Positions 1 through 5,771 of a stretch of DNA of 7,223 nucleotides are shown one piece after another. How positions within the stretch are numbered: position 1 is the stretch's first letter; the number at the start of each line of letters is the position of its first letter. The position numbers and the translations under genes were made by a program. The notes below the pieces were generated by a model. The model saw nothing but the letters and a program-made list of their open reading frames with translations, did not search any database and had not been told where the DNA came from. The DNA comes from Oligoflexia bacterium (lineage in GTDB: Bacteria > Bdellovibrionota > UBA1018 > CAIMNF01), in the NCBI GenBank assembly GCA_903858975.1, contig CAIOKW010000302.1:1-7223 (forward strand). The letters run 5' to 3'.

Positions 1-2759
1 GCACCTCCCTCAGGGCCTAGATCAATCACGTAGTCTGAATTGGCAATCACATCAAGATTGTGCTCAATCAAAATCACGCTCTTACCGCGCTCAACTAAAT
101 GGTGGAGCACTTCGAGGAGCTTGAAAACGTCATCTTGATGCAGTCCTGTCGTGGGTTCATCCAAAATGAATAGATCCTGTGTGGGTTTATTGCCTTCCTC
201 GCAGAGTGCTGCTGCGATTTTTAGGCGCTGTGCCTCTCCGCCGGAAAGGGTGGGCCCAGGTTGGCCGAGTTGGACATATCCAAGGCCCACATCTTTTAAG
301 ATTTGAAACTTACGTCTGAGATCAGGATATTCATAGAAGAGTTCATGGGCTTCATCAATCGTGGCCTCAAGTAAGTCAGATACGGATTTTCCTTTGAACT
401 TCACATCCATTAAAGCCTTAATAAAACGTCGCCCCTCACAGTCTTCACAGGGCAGCTTTACTTCAGCCATAAAGTGCATATCGATTGAAACTTCGCCTTC
501 ACCTTTACAGGTTGGGCATCGGCCGCCATCCACGTTAAAAGAAAAAAATCCAGCCGTATAGCCTCGGGCAAGAGAGAGTGCTTGGTTGGCTAAAATCTTA
601 CGAATTTCATCCCAGGCTTTTAAGTAAGTAGCTGGGTTCGAGCGAGAGTTTTTACCAATCGGCTTTTGATCCAAGAGAATTAAATTTTGAATACCTTCGT
701 GACCGCTCATCTGTTGATAGGCTCCGATGCTGGAGTCATCAAATTCCTCATCGCTTTCTTCCTGAAGCGCTTGGGTTTGCGAAAGATGAAGGGAAAGCGC
801 TGGGGCAAGGGTCTGGTGAACGAGAGTGGTTTTACCCGATCCGCTCACACCCGTGACGACGACCACTTTGTTCAGTGGAAATTGAACGTCAATATTTTTG
901 AGGTTATGTTCGGTACAGCCCAGAAGTTTGATTTCCGGGGTCTTGTTTTTTCTGAGGGGATGCCGGCGAACGGCTTTCATTCCCTCAGGCAAAAGAAAGC
1001 GACTGGTACGTGCAGTCTTCGATTGAGCGACTTCTTTTGGTGTGCCCTGAGCAACGAGGTTGCCCCCTTTGCGTCCTGCTTCAGGCCCGAGTTCGATAAT
1101 CCAATCGGCGTCTTTTAAAATTTTAGTTTCATGCTCAACGACTACAAGCGTATTTCCCTGGTTTCTCAGTTCACGTAAAATATCGAGCAAGCGATCGGTA
1201 TCATAAGGATGGAGTCCAATGGTCGGTTCATCCAATACATAGAGTGTTCCGCAAAGTCCATTCCCCAAATGAGTGGCAAGGTTAATACGCTGAAATTCTC
1301 CGCCTGAAAGTGTGCGAGCCAAACGATTCAACGTGAGGTAGGGGACACCCACGCGGCACAGAAACTCGAGACGCTTATTGATTTGCGGGTAGAGATCTTT
1401 CAGAAGGCTTTTTTCGTTAGCGTTTAAGATGAGCCCAGCGAACCAAAGGCGAAGCTCATCGACGGGGAGCCTTAAGAGGTCCGCAATATTTTTTTCGCGC
1501 ACTTCAATCGCGAGCGCTTCAGGCTTGAGTCGTGAACCATTACAGCTTTTACATTCAACAGGACTTTGATAGCGGCGAATGAAAATACGAACATGGAATT
1601 TATATTTGTAACTCTCAAGCATTTTGAAAAATGCTTGAACCTGAGTCCAGACAAATTTTTTGTGACTAGCACTGAGTTCAGAATAACTTTGGGTGGGGCG
1701 GATCCCTTGCTTTTTACATTCGAGTAAAAATTCTCGAAACTCATCTTTGGAGGAGGGTTTATTGAGTGGGTCGATTGCTCCTTGGCCCAAAGTGCGCCCG
1801 GGACTCGGGACGACTTTACGCTCATCGAGATCTAGCGTGAATCCGAATCCATTGCAGGTCTCGCAAGCGCCGAGGGGGCTATTAAATGAGAAGAGATTTG
1901 GAGTGGGTTTCGTATAGCGAGCACCGCACTCGAGGCAGGCAAAACCCGTTTGGTAGAGTTTTTCTTTTTTAGAATCAAGATCCAGAAAAAGTACTTTTTC
2001 ATGTCCGTATTTCAGGGCTTGTTCGAGTGAGTCTGAATAGCGAGTCAGCGTATCTTGGTCGATGGCATTTAAGGTTTTTAATTCTGAAAAATTAAAACGA
2101 TCCATTAACAGATACAATTCACCATTGAAGAGTGCCTGCGCAGTAATTCCTTTGGGTAGGGGTTCATCCAGAAGAAGCCAATCTTGAGATTTCGTCCAGT
2201 AAACTCGCCTGAACCCCTGTTCAGCAAGAATTGTGAAGTAGCTTTGAAGAAAGGTTCCTGATTTGGTTTTGGAATCACTTGAAAATGCAAGGGGCGATAG
2301 GAGTGCGAACTTTTTGCTAAACCCTTTTTCTAATATCTCGCGCCGGAGTTGATCAGGTGTAACGTCGATCACTTTAGATTGGCAGTTTTTGCAAATGAGG
2401 GACCCCATTTTTGAAAAAAAGAGCCTCAGAAAATCAAGCATTTCCGTTTGAGTTCCCACTGTGCTCCGTGAGTTCATAACCGTGTTTCTTTGCTCAAGGG
2501 CAATGGCGGGAGGAATGTTTGAGATCGAATCGAGCTCGGGCTTCGGCATTTTCTCTAAGAATTGCCGAGTATAGGTCGAGAGACTTTCAACGTAACGACG
2601 TTGGCCCTCGGCATAGAGGGTTTCGAATGCGAGCGTGGATTTACCACTACCCGATAGGCCCGTGACCACTGTCAGCTGTTTTTGTGGAATCTCGAGATCA
2701 AGATTCTTTAAATTGTTTTGCTTTACTCCGCGAAGAGTAATGGGTGCGTTTCGATTCAT
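1..2759 (-). CDS. uvrA: UvrABC excinuclease subunit A (partial, C-terminus beyond left edge)
   Basis: UvrA is the DNA-damage-sensing ATPase of nucleotide excision repair; as a dimer it loads UvrB at lesions in the cytoplasm. An uninterrupted frame of 919 codons runs from the ATG at 2759 off the left edge; E. coli UvrA has 940 residues and roughly 40 are missing here. Visible in order: Walker A GLSGSGKST (residues 34-42); a UvrB-binding region (about 130-250) containing LLMDRFNF; zinc module 1, C275/C278 and C299/C302; a CKSCNGSRL motif (403-411); ABC signature LSGGEFQR (484-491); Walker B LYVLDEP (506-512); second Walker A GVSGSGKTT (637-645); DNA-contact motif RSNPATY (706-712); zinc module 2, C748/C751 and C771/C774; signature LSGGEAQR (838-845); Walker B LFILDEPTTGL (863-873). 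It is full-length UvrA, not the short UvrA2 type lacking the UvrB-binding domain. The start agrees with the family N-terminus, but no strong Shine-Dalgarno precedes it. An acidic patch (EESDEEFDD, 667-675) lies in the loop before DQKPIG. Confidence 0.98.
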   Translation of the reverse strand, partial: MNRNAPITLRGVKQNNLKNLDLEIPQKQLTVVTGLSGSGKSTLAFETLYAEGQRRYVESLSTYTRQFLEKMPKPELDSISNIPPAIALEQRNTVMNSRSTVGTQTEMLDFLRLFFSKMGSLICKNCQSKVIDVTPDQLRREILEKGFSKKFALLSPLAFSSDSKTKSGTFLQSYFTILAEQGFRRVYWTKSQDWLLLDEPLPKGITAQALFNGELYLLMDRFNFSELKTLNAIDQDTLTRYSDSLEQALKYGHEKVLFLDLDSKKEKLYQTGFACLECGARYTKPTPNLFSFNSPLGACETCNGFGFTLDLDERKVVPSPGRTLGQGAIDPLNKPSSKDEFREFLLECKKQGIRPTQSYSELSASHKKFVWTQVQAFFKMLESYKYKFHVRIFIRRYQSPVECKSCNGSRLKPEALAIEVREKNIADLLRLPVDELRLWFAGLILNANEKSLLKDLYPQINKRLEFLCRVGVPYLTLNRLARTLSGGEFQRINLATHLGNGLCGTLYVLDEPTIGLHPYDTDRLLDILRELRNQGNTLVVVEHETKILKDADWIIELGPEAGRKGGNLVAQGTPKEVAQSKTARTSRFLLPEGMKAVRRHPLRKNKTPEIKLLGCTEHNLKNIDVQFPLNKVVVVTGVSGSGKTTLVHQTLAPALSLHLSQTQALQEESDEEFDDSSIGAYQQMSGHEGIQNLILLDQKPIGKNSRSNPATYLKAWDEIRKILANQALSLARGYTAGFFSFNVDGGRCPTCKGEGEVSIDMHFMAEVKLPCEDCEGRRFIKALMDVKFKGKSVSDLLEATIDEAHELFYEYPDLRRKFQILKDVGLGYVQLGQPGPTLSGGEAQRLKIAAALCEEGNKPTQDLFILDEPTTGLHQDDVFKLLEVLHHLVERGKSVILIEHNLDVIANSDYVIDLGPEGG

Positions 2760-2908
2760 ATAGGATTTGGCCAAGTGCCTAGAGTTTAAACACTGTGGGG
2801 GGCCCTCCGCAAATAAAATGGGGTCTCTTCTGCACTTATAGAGTACTTGATTGAATTACTTGCGATGGTACGGAGATTGCTTATAGGACCGCGGAAGGAA
2901 GCGTCATT
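2760..2908. promoter_or_regulatory. Divergent intergenic region between uvrA and the envelope operon
   Basis: This 149-bp spacer must carry promoters for both directions. On the minus strand TATAAG (2840 to 2835) is a good match to a -10 box for uvrA and would give a leader of about 70 nt, but I see no convincing -35 box at 16-18 bp. On the plus strand TTGCGA (2860-2865) and TATAGG (2882-2887), 16 bp apart, are a weak pair for the 2909 gene. I find no LexA site of the CTGT-N8-ACAG, GAAC-N4-GTTC or GTTC-N7-GTTC type, so SOS control of uvrA is not supported here. A GTTTAAAC palindrome and a GC-rich GGGGGGCCCTCC tract lie near uvrA. Confidence 0.5.
2860..2887 (+). promoter_or_regulatory. Candidate sigma-70 type promoter for the three-gene envelope operon
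   Basis: TTGCGA (4 of 6 to consensus) and TATAGG (4 of 6) are separated by 16 bp. Transcription would begin near 2893, giving a leader of only about 16 nt that barely contains the ribosome site AAGGA (2895-2899). The short leader makes the call weak. An upstream CTTATAG copy at 2835-2841 is an alternative -10 but lacks a -35. Confidence 0.22.
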
Positions 2909-3232
2909 ATGGACTTTTCAAAACACAAATGGGGCCACTACGCCTGGTTCTTCGGTGGATTCTTAGTAGGGCTGACTTTAATCAGTTTAGGGCACGCTGC
3001 ATTGCCATCGCGAGCCACGCCTAAGACGAACACTCATAAGGCACTCACTTCGAATGCCCTGACGGAAATGAACGGCGGAAAGGCTCAGGCCCCCGATCTG
3101 GATCCAGGGTTCACGAGTTTAAATTCATTGGAGTCGCAATATGCCGAATCCTATGATCAGCAACAGCGTTTAAAAAGGGCTACCTCTCGCGTTGCGAGTG
3201 GGCAGTTAAAATCGATGAAGAAATTGAAATAG
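2909..3232 (+). CDS. Small membrane-anchored or secreted protein, unknown family (107 aa)
   Basis: I do not recognise this protein. It has a short basic N-terminus (K5, K7), one hydrophobic segment at about residues 12-30, and then a polar stretch rich in Ser, Thr, Gln and Lys ending in a basic tail (KSMKKLK). GHA at 28-30 followed by A31 could be a signal peptidase I site, so the product is either secreted to the periplasm or anchored as a single-pass inner-membrane protein with its tail outside. The residue 70-95 region (ESQYAESYDQQQRLKRA) looks helical. There are no cysteines. The start is supported by GGAAGGAAG (2893-2901) with AAGGA 9 nt upstream of the ATG. It is first in a compact run with the next two exported genes; its stop overlaps the next gene's ribosome site. 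Coding status is supported by that packing and the export signal; function unknown. Confidence 0.8.
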   Translation: MDFSKHKWGHYAWFFGGFLVGLTLISLGHAALPSRATPKTNTHKALTSNALTEMNGGKAQAPDLDPGFTSLNSLESQYAESYDQQQRLKRATSRVASGQLKSMKKLK

Positions 3233-3235
3233 GAG
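3231..3235 (+). promoter_or_regulatory. Ribosome binding site overlapping the upstream stop codon
   Basis: AGGAG sits 5 nt before the ATG at 3241 and shares its first two bases with the TAG stop (3230-3232) of the preceding gene. This ties translation of the second envelope gene to the end of the first and supports a shared transcript. Confidence 0.7.
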
Positions 3236-3240
3236 ATTTT

Positions 3241-3690
3241 ATGAAAATGAAGTTTAACTGGGCCTTAGTATTGGGTTTGTGTTTGAGCAGCAGTGCATTT
3301 GCCGCAGAAGGGCAGTCCTTCCGTTTATACTCAGGAAGTCTGTCACTGTCGGGAAAGAAGATCTCGGTAGATTTACGAGTCGATGAGGCAGTTCAGGAAC
3401 AACGATTGGGTGACCCTGAAATCGCAGGCCATGGATTTATCCGCCGTTCTTTAGATGTGAGAATGCTGGAAGGTAGCACTTCGTGCGATCGCTCGATCTT
3501 ACTCGAAAACGGTGAGTTCAAAACGTGTTCGGGTCTTCGAGTGCGCTTGTCTCATCCTGAGGCCTTGTTGAGTGATAAAAATGTTTCAGGAGCCTTGCAG
3601 CTGACTTCCTCTGAAGAGTCGATTGGAAGCTTAAATCTTGAATTCTATGCCACTCAGGCAGGCATTCACGAAGGCTCGATCGATGAATAA
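3241..3690 (+). CDS. Exported protein with Sec signal peptide, unknown family (149 aa)
   Basis: I do not recognise the family. The N-terminus is a textbook Sec signal: basic MKMKFNW, a hydrophobic core (residues 8-18), and AFA at 19-21 as a signal peptidase I site, leaving a mature protein of about 128 residues. The LGLC stretch (11-14) is not a good lipobox, so a soluble periplasmic or surface protein is more likely than a lipoprotein. The mature part alternates short hydrophobic and polar runs (FRLYSGSLSLSG, ISVDLRVDE, LRVRLSH, LNLEFYA), suggesting a beta-rich fold. It has two cysteines, C82 and C96, that could form a disulfide. The ribosome site AGGAG (3231-3235) is well placed. It lies 8 bp after the upstream stop and overlaps the next gene by 8 nt, so it is the middle gene of a likely three-gene envelope operon. 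Confidence 0.85.
   Translation: MKMKFNWALVLGLCLSSSAFAAEGQSFRLYSGSLSLSGKKISVDLRVDEAVQEQRLGDPEIAGHGFIRRSLDVRMLEGSTSCDRSILLENGEFKTCSGLRVRLSHPEALLSDKNVSGALQLTSSEESIGSLNLEFYATQAGIHEGSIDE
3670..3674 (+). promoter_or_regulatory. Ribosome binding site that decides the lipoprotein start
   Basis: GAAGG lies 8 nt before the ATG at 3683, inside the 3' end of the preceding gene. It favours 3683 over the in-frame ATG at 3638, which would put 15 extra residues, including basic ones, before the signal peptide. Confidence 0.6.
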
Positions 3691-4204
3691 GTCCTTTTTG
3701 ATTTTAATCATGGGCGCATGTGCCTTGTCTGCGTGTTCCGCGGATAAAAGCACTCTGGCCATTCCGGGAAAAGCGGGGCCAGATACGGCGGTCGTGATCG
3801 AATCTTCAAATCGTAACAAGATTAAAAATCATTCGGGTGCCGAGGTTCAGCCCGACCAGGGGGATGCGCCCGCGTCCCAGGGGCCTCATGATCTTGCCAT
3901 CATAAAGCTGATCCGAGAGAGTGACTTAAAGAGCAAAATAAAAGAGATCGAACTCCAGAACAAAGTAGATTGCTTGGGGCCAAGGCTCAGTCAAATTCAT
4001 TGGATGTGCATGAATGGGCCAGCTTGTGGGTTTTCTCTCGATATTACCTGTGTTTCAAAGATTGATACCTTCAGTTCAAATGATCAGATTTTGAGAGTGA
4101 GTTATTTTGGAACGAGTGACTCTGAAAAAGGGACTGCTGAGTTTGAATCGGTAGCTCCCACTCTGAAACACTACAAACTTGAAGAGACGAGTTCAAATCT
4201 TTAA
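3683..4204 (+). CDS. Lipoprotein with a four-cysteine C-terminal domain, unknown family (173 aa)
   Basis: The N-terminus is a lipoprotein signal: MNKS, hydrophobic residues 5-14, and lipobox LSAC (15-18) with C18 as the lipidated residue. Serine at +2 predicts outer-membrane sorting by the Lol rule known from enterobacteria. Residues 20-68 form a Pro/Gly/Asp/Ser-rich linker. The remaining domain (about 69-173) begins with a charged helix-like stretch (IIKLIRESDLKSKIKEIEL) and carries C97, C109, C115 and C123, enough for two disulfides, with aromatic patches (IHWMC, YFG). I recognise no family. An in-frame ATG at 3638 would extend it by 15 residues, but the signal peptide and GAAGG site fit 3683. 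Its ATG overlaps the TAA of the upstream gene by 8 nt (ATGAATAA), implying translational coupling. Its stop lies 3 bp from the converging acyltransferase stop, with no plus-strand terminator between them. Confidence 0.88.
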   Translation: MNKSFLILIMGACALSACSADKSTLAIPGKAGPDTAVVIESSNRNKIKNHSGAEVQPDQGDAPASQGPHDLAIIKLIRESDLKSKIKEIELQNKVDCLGPRLSQIHWMCMNGPACGFSLDITCVSKIDTFSSNDQILRVSYFGTSDSEKGTAEFESVAPTLKHYKLEETSSNL

Positions 4205-4207
4205 AGC

Positions 4208-5077
4208 TTAAGAAAAAAGTTCCGGATGTTCCGTGAACTTACGCATATCTCGTGCAATTCTTGAAGCGTGTAAGCCATCGATGTATCGGTGATCAAAAGC
4301 TCCGCAGAGGCGAACAAAACGCTCGAGTCGGGTCTTGATGACGACACCTGATTCATCGGTCTCGTAGACGGGTGCTTTATAAATAGCTCCTACTGCGACA
4401 ATCGAAGGGATTCCTGCTGGAGGAAAAAGGGCAGGGAGTGCAAAATCAAGGCCCAAGGATCCGACGTTTGTGATCATGAGCGATCCAAAAGCGTTTTTGG
4501 GAATCCCAAGAAGGGGGCTCCAAAGATTGAGGGTTGAGATGACCCATTTCAAAATTCCTACTGCCGCCGACTGAAGAAATCCGGGAACGAGCGAGCTGAT
4601 TTTCTTGATTCCTGAGAATGCGGGATCGTGTTCAGCGCGAATTTTCCTTGCTGAAGCATTCAACTCTTTGGCGATTTCAATCACTGATTTTCGATCTGCA
4701 TCCCGAATCAGGCCCGAAGATAGGTCATGTCGATGTTTGAGTCCAAGGTCAGCCCCTTCATCTTCAATAGCCACCTGAAATGAAAGGTCCACGGAAGTCC
4801 GAGGATAGAATTTTCCGAATCGGAGTTCACAGTTGAGTTCGGGGTGGAGTCGCATCACTTCGGCAAGCATCTTGCCTAAAAAATGGGTGATGGTGAGTTT
4901 CTCGCTGGTTTGGCCCCGCAGCGTTTCTAGATATTCTAGCGCCCGCTCAACATTGAGTTCAAGAACACCATAAATCGTCGGGTTATTGGGCGCACCCCAG
5001 CTGCCGAGCGCTAGGCGGCGAAATTTGGTTGCAGCCTGTGGTTTTCCAAAGGGTTTATTCTTCTGAATGAGCGACAT
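4208..5077 (-). CDS. Stand-alone 2-oxoacid dehydrogenase E2-type acyltransferase domain protein
   Basis: This 289-residue protein resembles the catalytic domain of dihydrolipoamide acyltransferases (E2; same fold as chloramphenicol acetyltransferase), which move an acyl group between lipoamide and CoA. The key motif DHRYIDG (262-268) supplies catalytic H263 and D267. MITNVGSLGLD (201-211) matches the conserved strand near the active site (usually TISNLGxxG), and AGIPSIVAVGAI (221-232) matches the following family strand. There is no N-terminal lipoyl domain and no E3-binding domain: the catalytic fold starts within about 35 residues of the N-terminus. A hydrophobic segment at about 162-195 is longer than I expect in E2 and could be a membrane contact or oligomer surface. 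No E1 or E3 genes are adjacent. The ATG at 5077 has only a weak AAAG upstream. The real substrate is unknown; it could be a free-standing acyltransferase acting on CoA esters. Family assignment is firm, function is not. Confidence 0.88.
   Translation of the reverse strand: MSLIQKNKPFGKPQAATKFRRLALGSWGAPNNPTIYGVLELNVERALEYLETLRGQTSEKLTITHFLGKMLAEVMRLHPELNCELRFGKFYPRTSVDLSFQVAIEDEGADLGLKHRHDLSSGLIRDADRKSVIEIAKELNASARKIRAEHDPAFSGIKKISSLVPGFLQSAAVGILKWVISTLNLWSPLLGIPKNAFGSLMITNVGSLGLDFALPALFPPAGIPSIVAVGAIYKAPVYETDESGVVIKTRLERFVRLCGAFDHRYIDGLHASRIARDMRKFTEHPELFS
4211..4240 (-). terminator. Rho-independent terminator inside the acyltransferase 3' end
   Basis: Read on the minus strand, AAGTTC then CGGA pair with TCCG then GAACTT (4240 down to 4217), with one unpaired A and an ACA loop: ten base pairs. 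Six T residues run from 4218 to 4213, the first two also closing the stem. The hairpin and T-run are codons KFTEHPELFS of the acyltransferase, with the TAA just after (4210-4208), so the terminator is built into coding sequence. On the plus strand the A-run precedes the hairpin and no T-run follows, so it should not terminate the converging lipoprotein transcript. Confidence 0.72.
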
Positions 5078-5185
5078 ATCTTTAAAGATTGCACGAAAAC
5101 CAGGAATGCCGCGAGTGCTTTTTGGGGGCCGGCACTCGTCAATCCCTTGATGGTCAGGCCTGTTCGTTTATGCTAAGGTGCTGGT
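5078..5185. promoter_or_regulatory. Divergent intergenic region between acyltransferase and redoxin operon
   Basis: This 108-bp spacer must serve both directions. It carries a 12-bp perfect palindrome (ATCTTTAAAGAT, 5078-5089) touching the acyltransferase start and an inverted repeat at 5112-5138. For the redoxin gene AAGG (5175-5178) lies 7 nt before the ATG. I found no convincing -35/-10 pair: TTGATG/TATGCT (5148-5153, 5170-5175) would start transcription after the ribosome site. Confidence 0.4.
5112..5138. repeat. Inverted repeat CGAGTGC / GCACTCG
   Basis: Two perfect 7-bp arms (5112-5118 and 5132-5138) flank a 13-nt spacer that includes T5G5 and a GCCGGC palindrome (5128-5133). It could be a dimeric regulator's operator or a leader hairpin of the redoxin mRNA. 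No T-run follows the arms on either strand, so it is not a standard terminator. Confidence 0.5.
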
Positions 5186-5770
5186 ATGTCATTAGAGTAT
5201 TCTACCGCATCCGTTCTTGGGTCTCTTGCTCCTGCATTTTCTTTGCGGGGTGTCGACGAACAGGTTTATTCGCTGGATTCATTTAAAGACCAAAAAGGGC
5301 TCTTAATTGTTTTTATGTGCAATCACTGTCCCTATGTGATCGCGGTACATGAACGTCTGAGTGCTTTGGCTCGAGAGTTTGCTCCCTTAGGAATCGCGGT
5401 GGTGGGGATCAATTCGAATGATCCGCTTTATCGAGAGGCCGACAGCTTTGAGAATATGAAGCTCACCGCGAAGGAGTGGAATCTTCCCTTTCCTTATTTG
5501 TTTGATGAAACACAAGGCATTGCAAAAGCTTATGATGCCGTGTGCACCCCTGACCCCTACCTCTATGAAAACCAAAATGGCGAGTTCAAACTCCGATATC
5601 GCGGCCGCATCGATGATGCGTGGAAGGATGAAAGTCAGGTCAAAGAACAAAGTTTAAGGCAAGCGATGCAAGCGCTCATTTCAGGTGAAGTCATTCACTC
5701 GGATCAAATTCCGTCCATGGGTTGCAGTATTAAGTGGAAGGAACTGACTGCTCAAAAGTTGAAAAAGTAA
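5186..5770 (+). CDS. Thioredoxin-fold redox protein, AhpC/TSA (PRX-like) type
   Basis: This 194-residue protein belongs to the peroxiredoxin-like branch of the thioredoxin superfamily annotated as 'thioredoxin family protein'. The N-terminal LGSLAPAFSLRGVDEQVYSL is the usual AhpC/TSA entry. LLIVFMCNHCPYV (39-51) carries a CxxC pair, C45 and C48, after the first core strand. Next come GIAVVGINSND (69-79), a FENMK helix (89-93), PFPYLFDETQGIAKAYDAVCTPDPYLYE (strand, helix and the TPDPY loop with the presumed cis-proline), and a C-terminal PSMGCSIKWK block (176-185) with C180. The family is thought to act in thiol-disulfide exchange or peroxide reduction, but substrates are mostly unknown. No signal peptide is visible, so it should be cytoplasmic. 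The start has AAGG 7 nt upstream. It ends 1 bp before ctaA and is the likely first gene of that operon. Confidence 0.92.
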   Translation: MSLEYSTASVLGSLAPAFSLRGVDEQVYSLDSFKDQKGLLIVFMCNHCPYVIAVHERLSALAREFAPLGIAVVGINSNDPLYREADSFENMKLTAKEWNLPFPYLFDETQGIAKAYDAVCTPDPYLYENQNGEFKLRYRGRIDDAWKDESQVKEQSLRQAMQALISGEVIHSDQIPSMGCSIKWKELTAQKLKK

Positions 5771-5771
5771 T

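Noticed and set aside
361..1118. Plus-strand open frames at 361-561 and 687-1118
   Set aside because: They lie antisense to the conserved uvrA C-terminal half, have no ribosome sites or recognisable protein features, and are shadows of its codon pattern.
1472..2290. Other open frames inside uvrA (1472-1825 minus, 1693-1917 plus, 2105-2290 minus)
   Set aside because: They overlap uvrA zinc-module and ATPase coding sequence in other frames and look like low-information shadows.
3638..3682. Upstream in-frame start for the lipoprotein (adds 15 residues)
   Set aside because: It would place a basic stretch before the signal peptide and overlap the previous gene by 53 nt; the GAAGG site and lipobox distance favour the ATG at 3683.
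3631..3819. Minus-strand frame of 62 codons across the second and third envelope genes
   Set aside because: It is antisense to two signal-peptide genes with good ribosome sites and has no features of its own.
4180..4200. TTGAA/TTCAA hairpin at the lipoprotein 3' end as its terminator
   Set aside because: Only five mostly A-T pairs with a long loop and just a short TTT after it; too weak to call.
5148..5175. TTGATG-N16-TATGCT as promoter of the redoxin operon
   Set aside because: Transcription would begin near 5181, after the AAGG ribosome site at 5175-5178 that appears to be used.
5089..5286. Plus-strand frame with several cysteines crossing the redoxin start
   Set aside because: It overlaps the conserved redoxin N-terminus in another frame and the cysteines are chance TGC/TGT codons.
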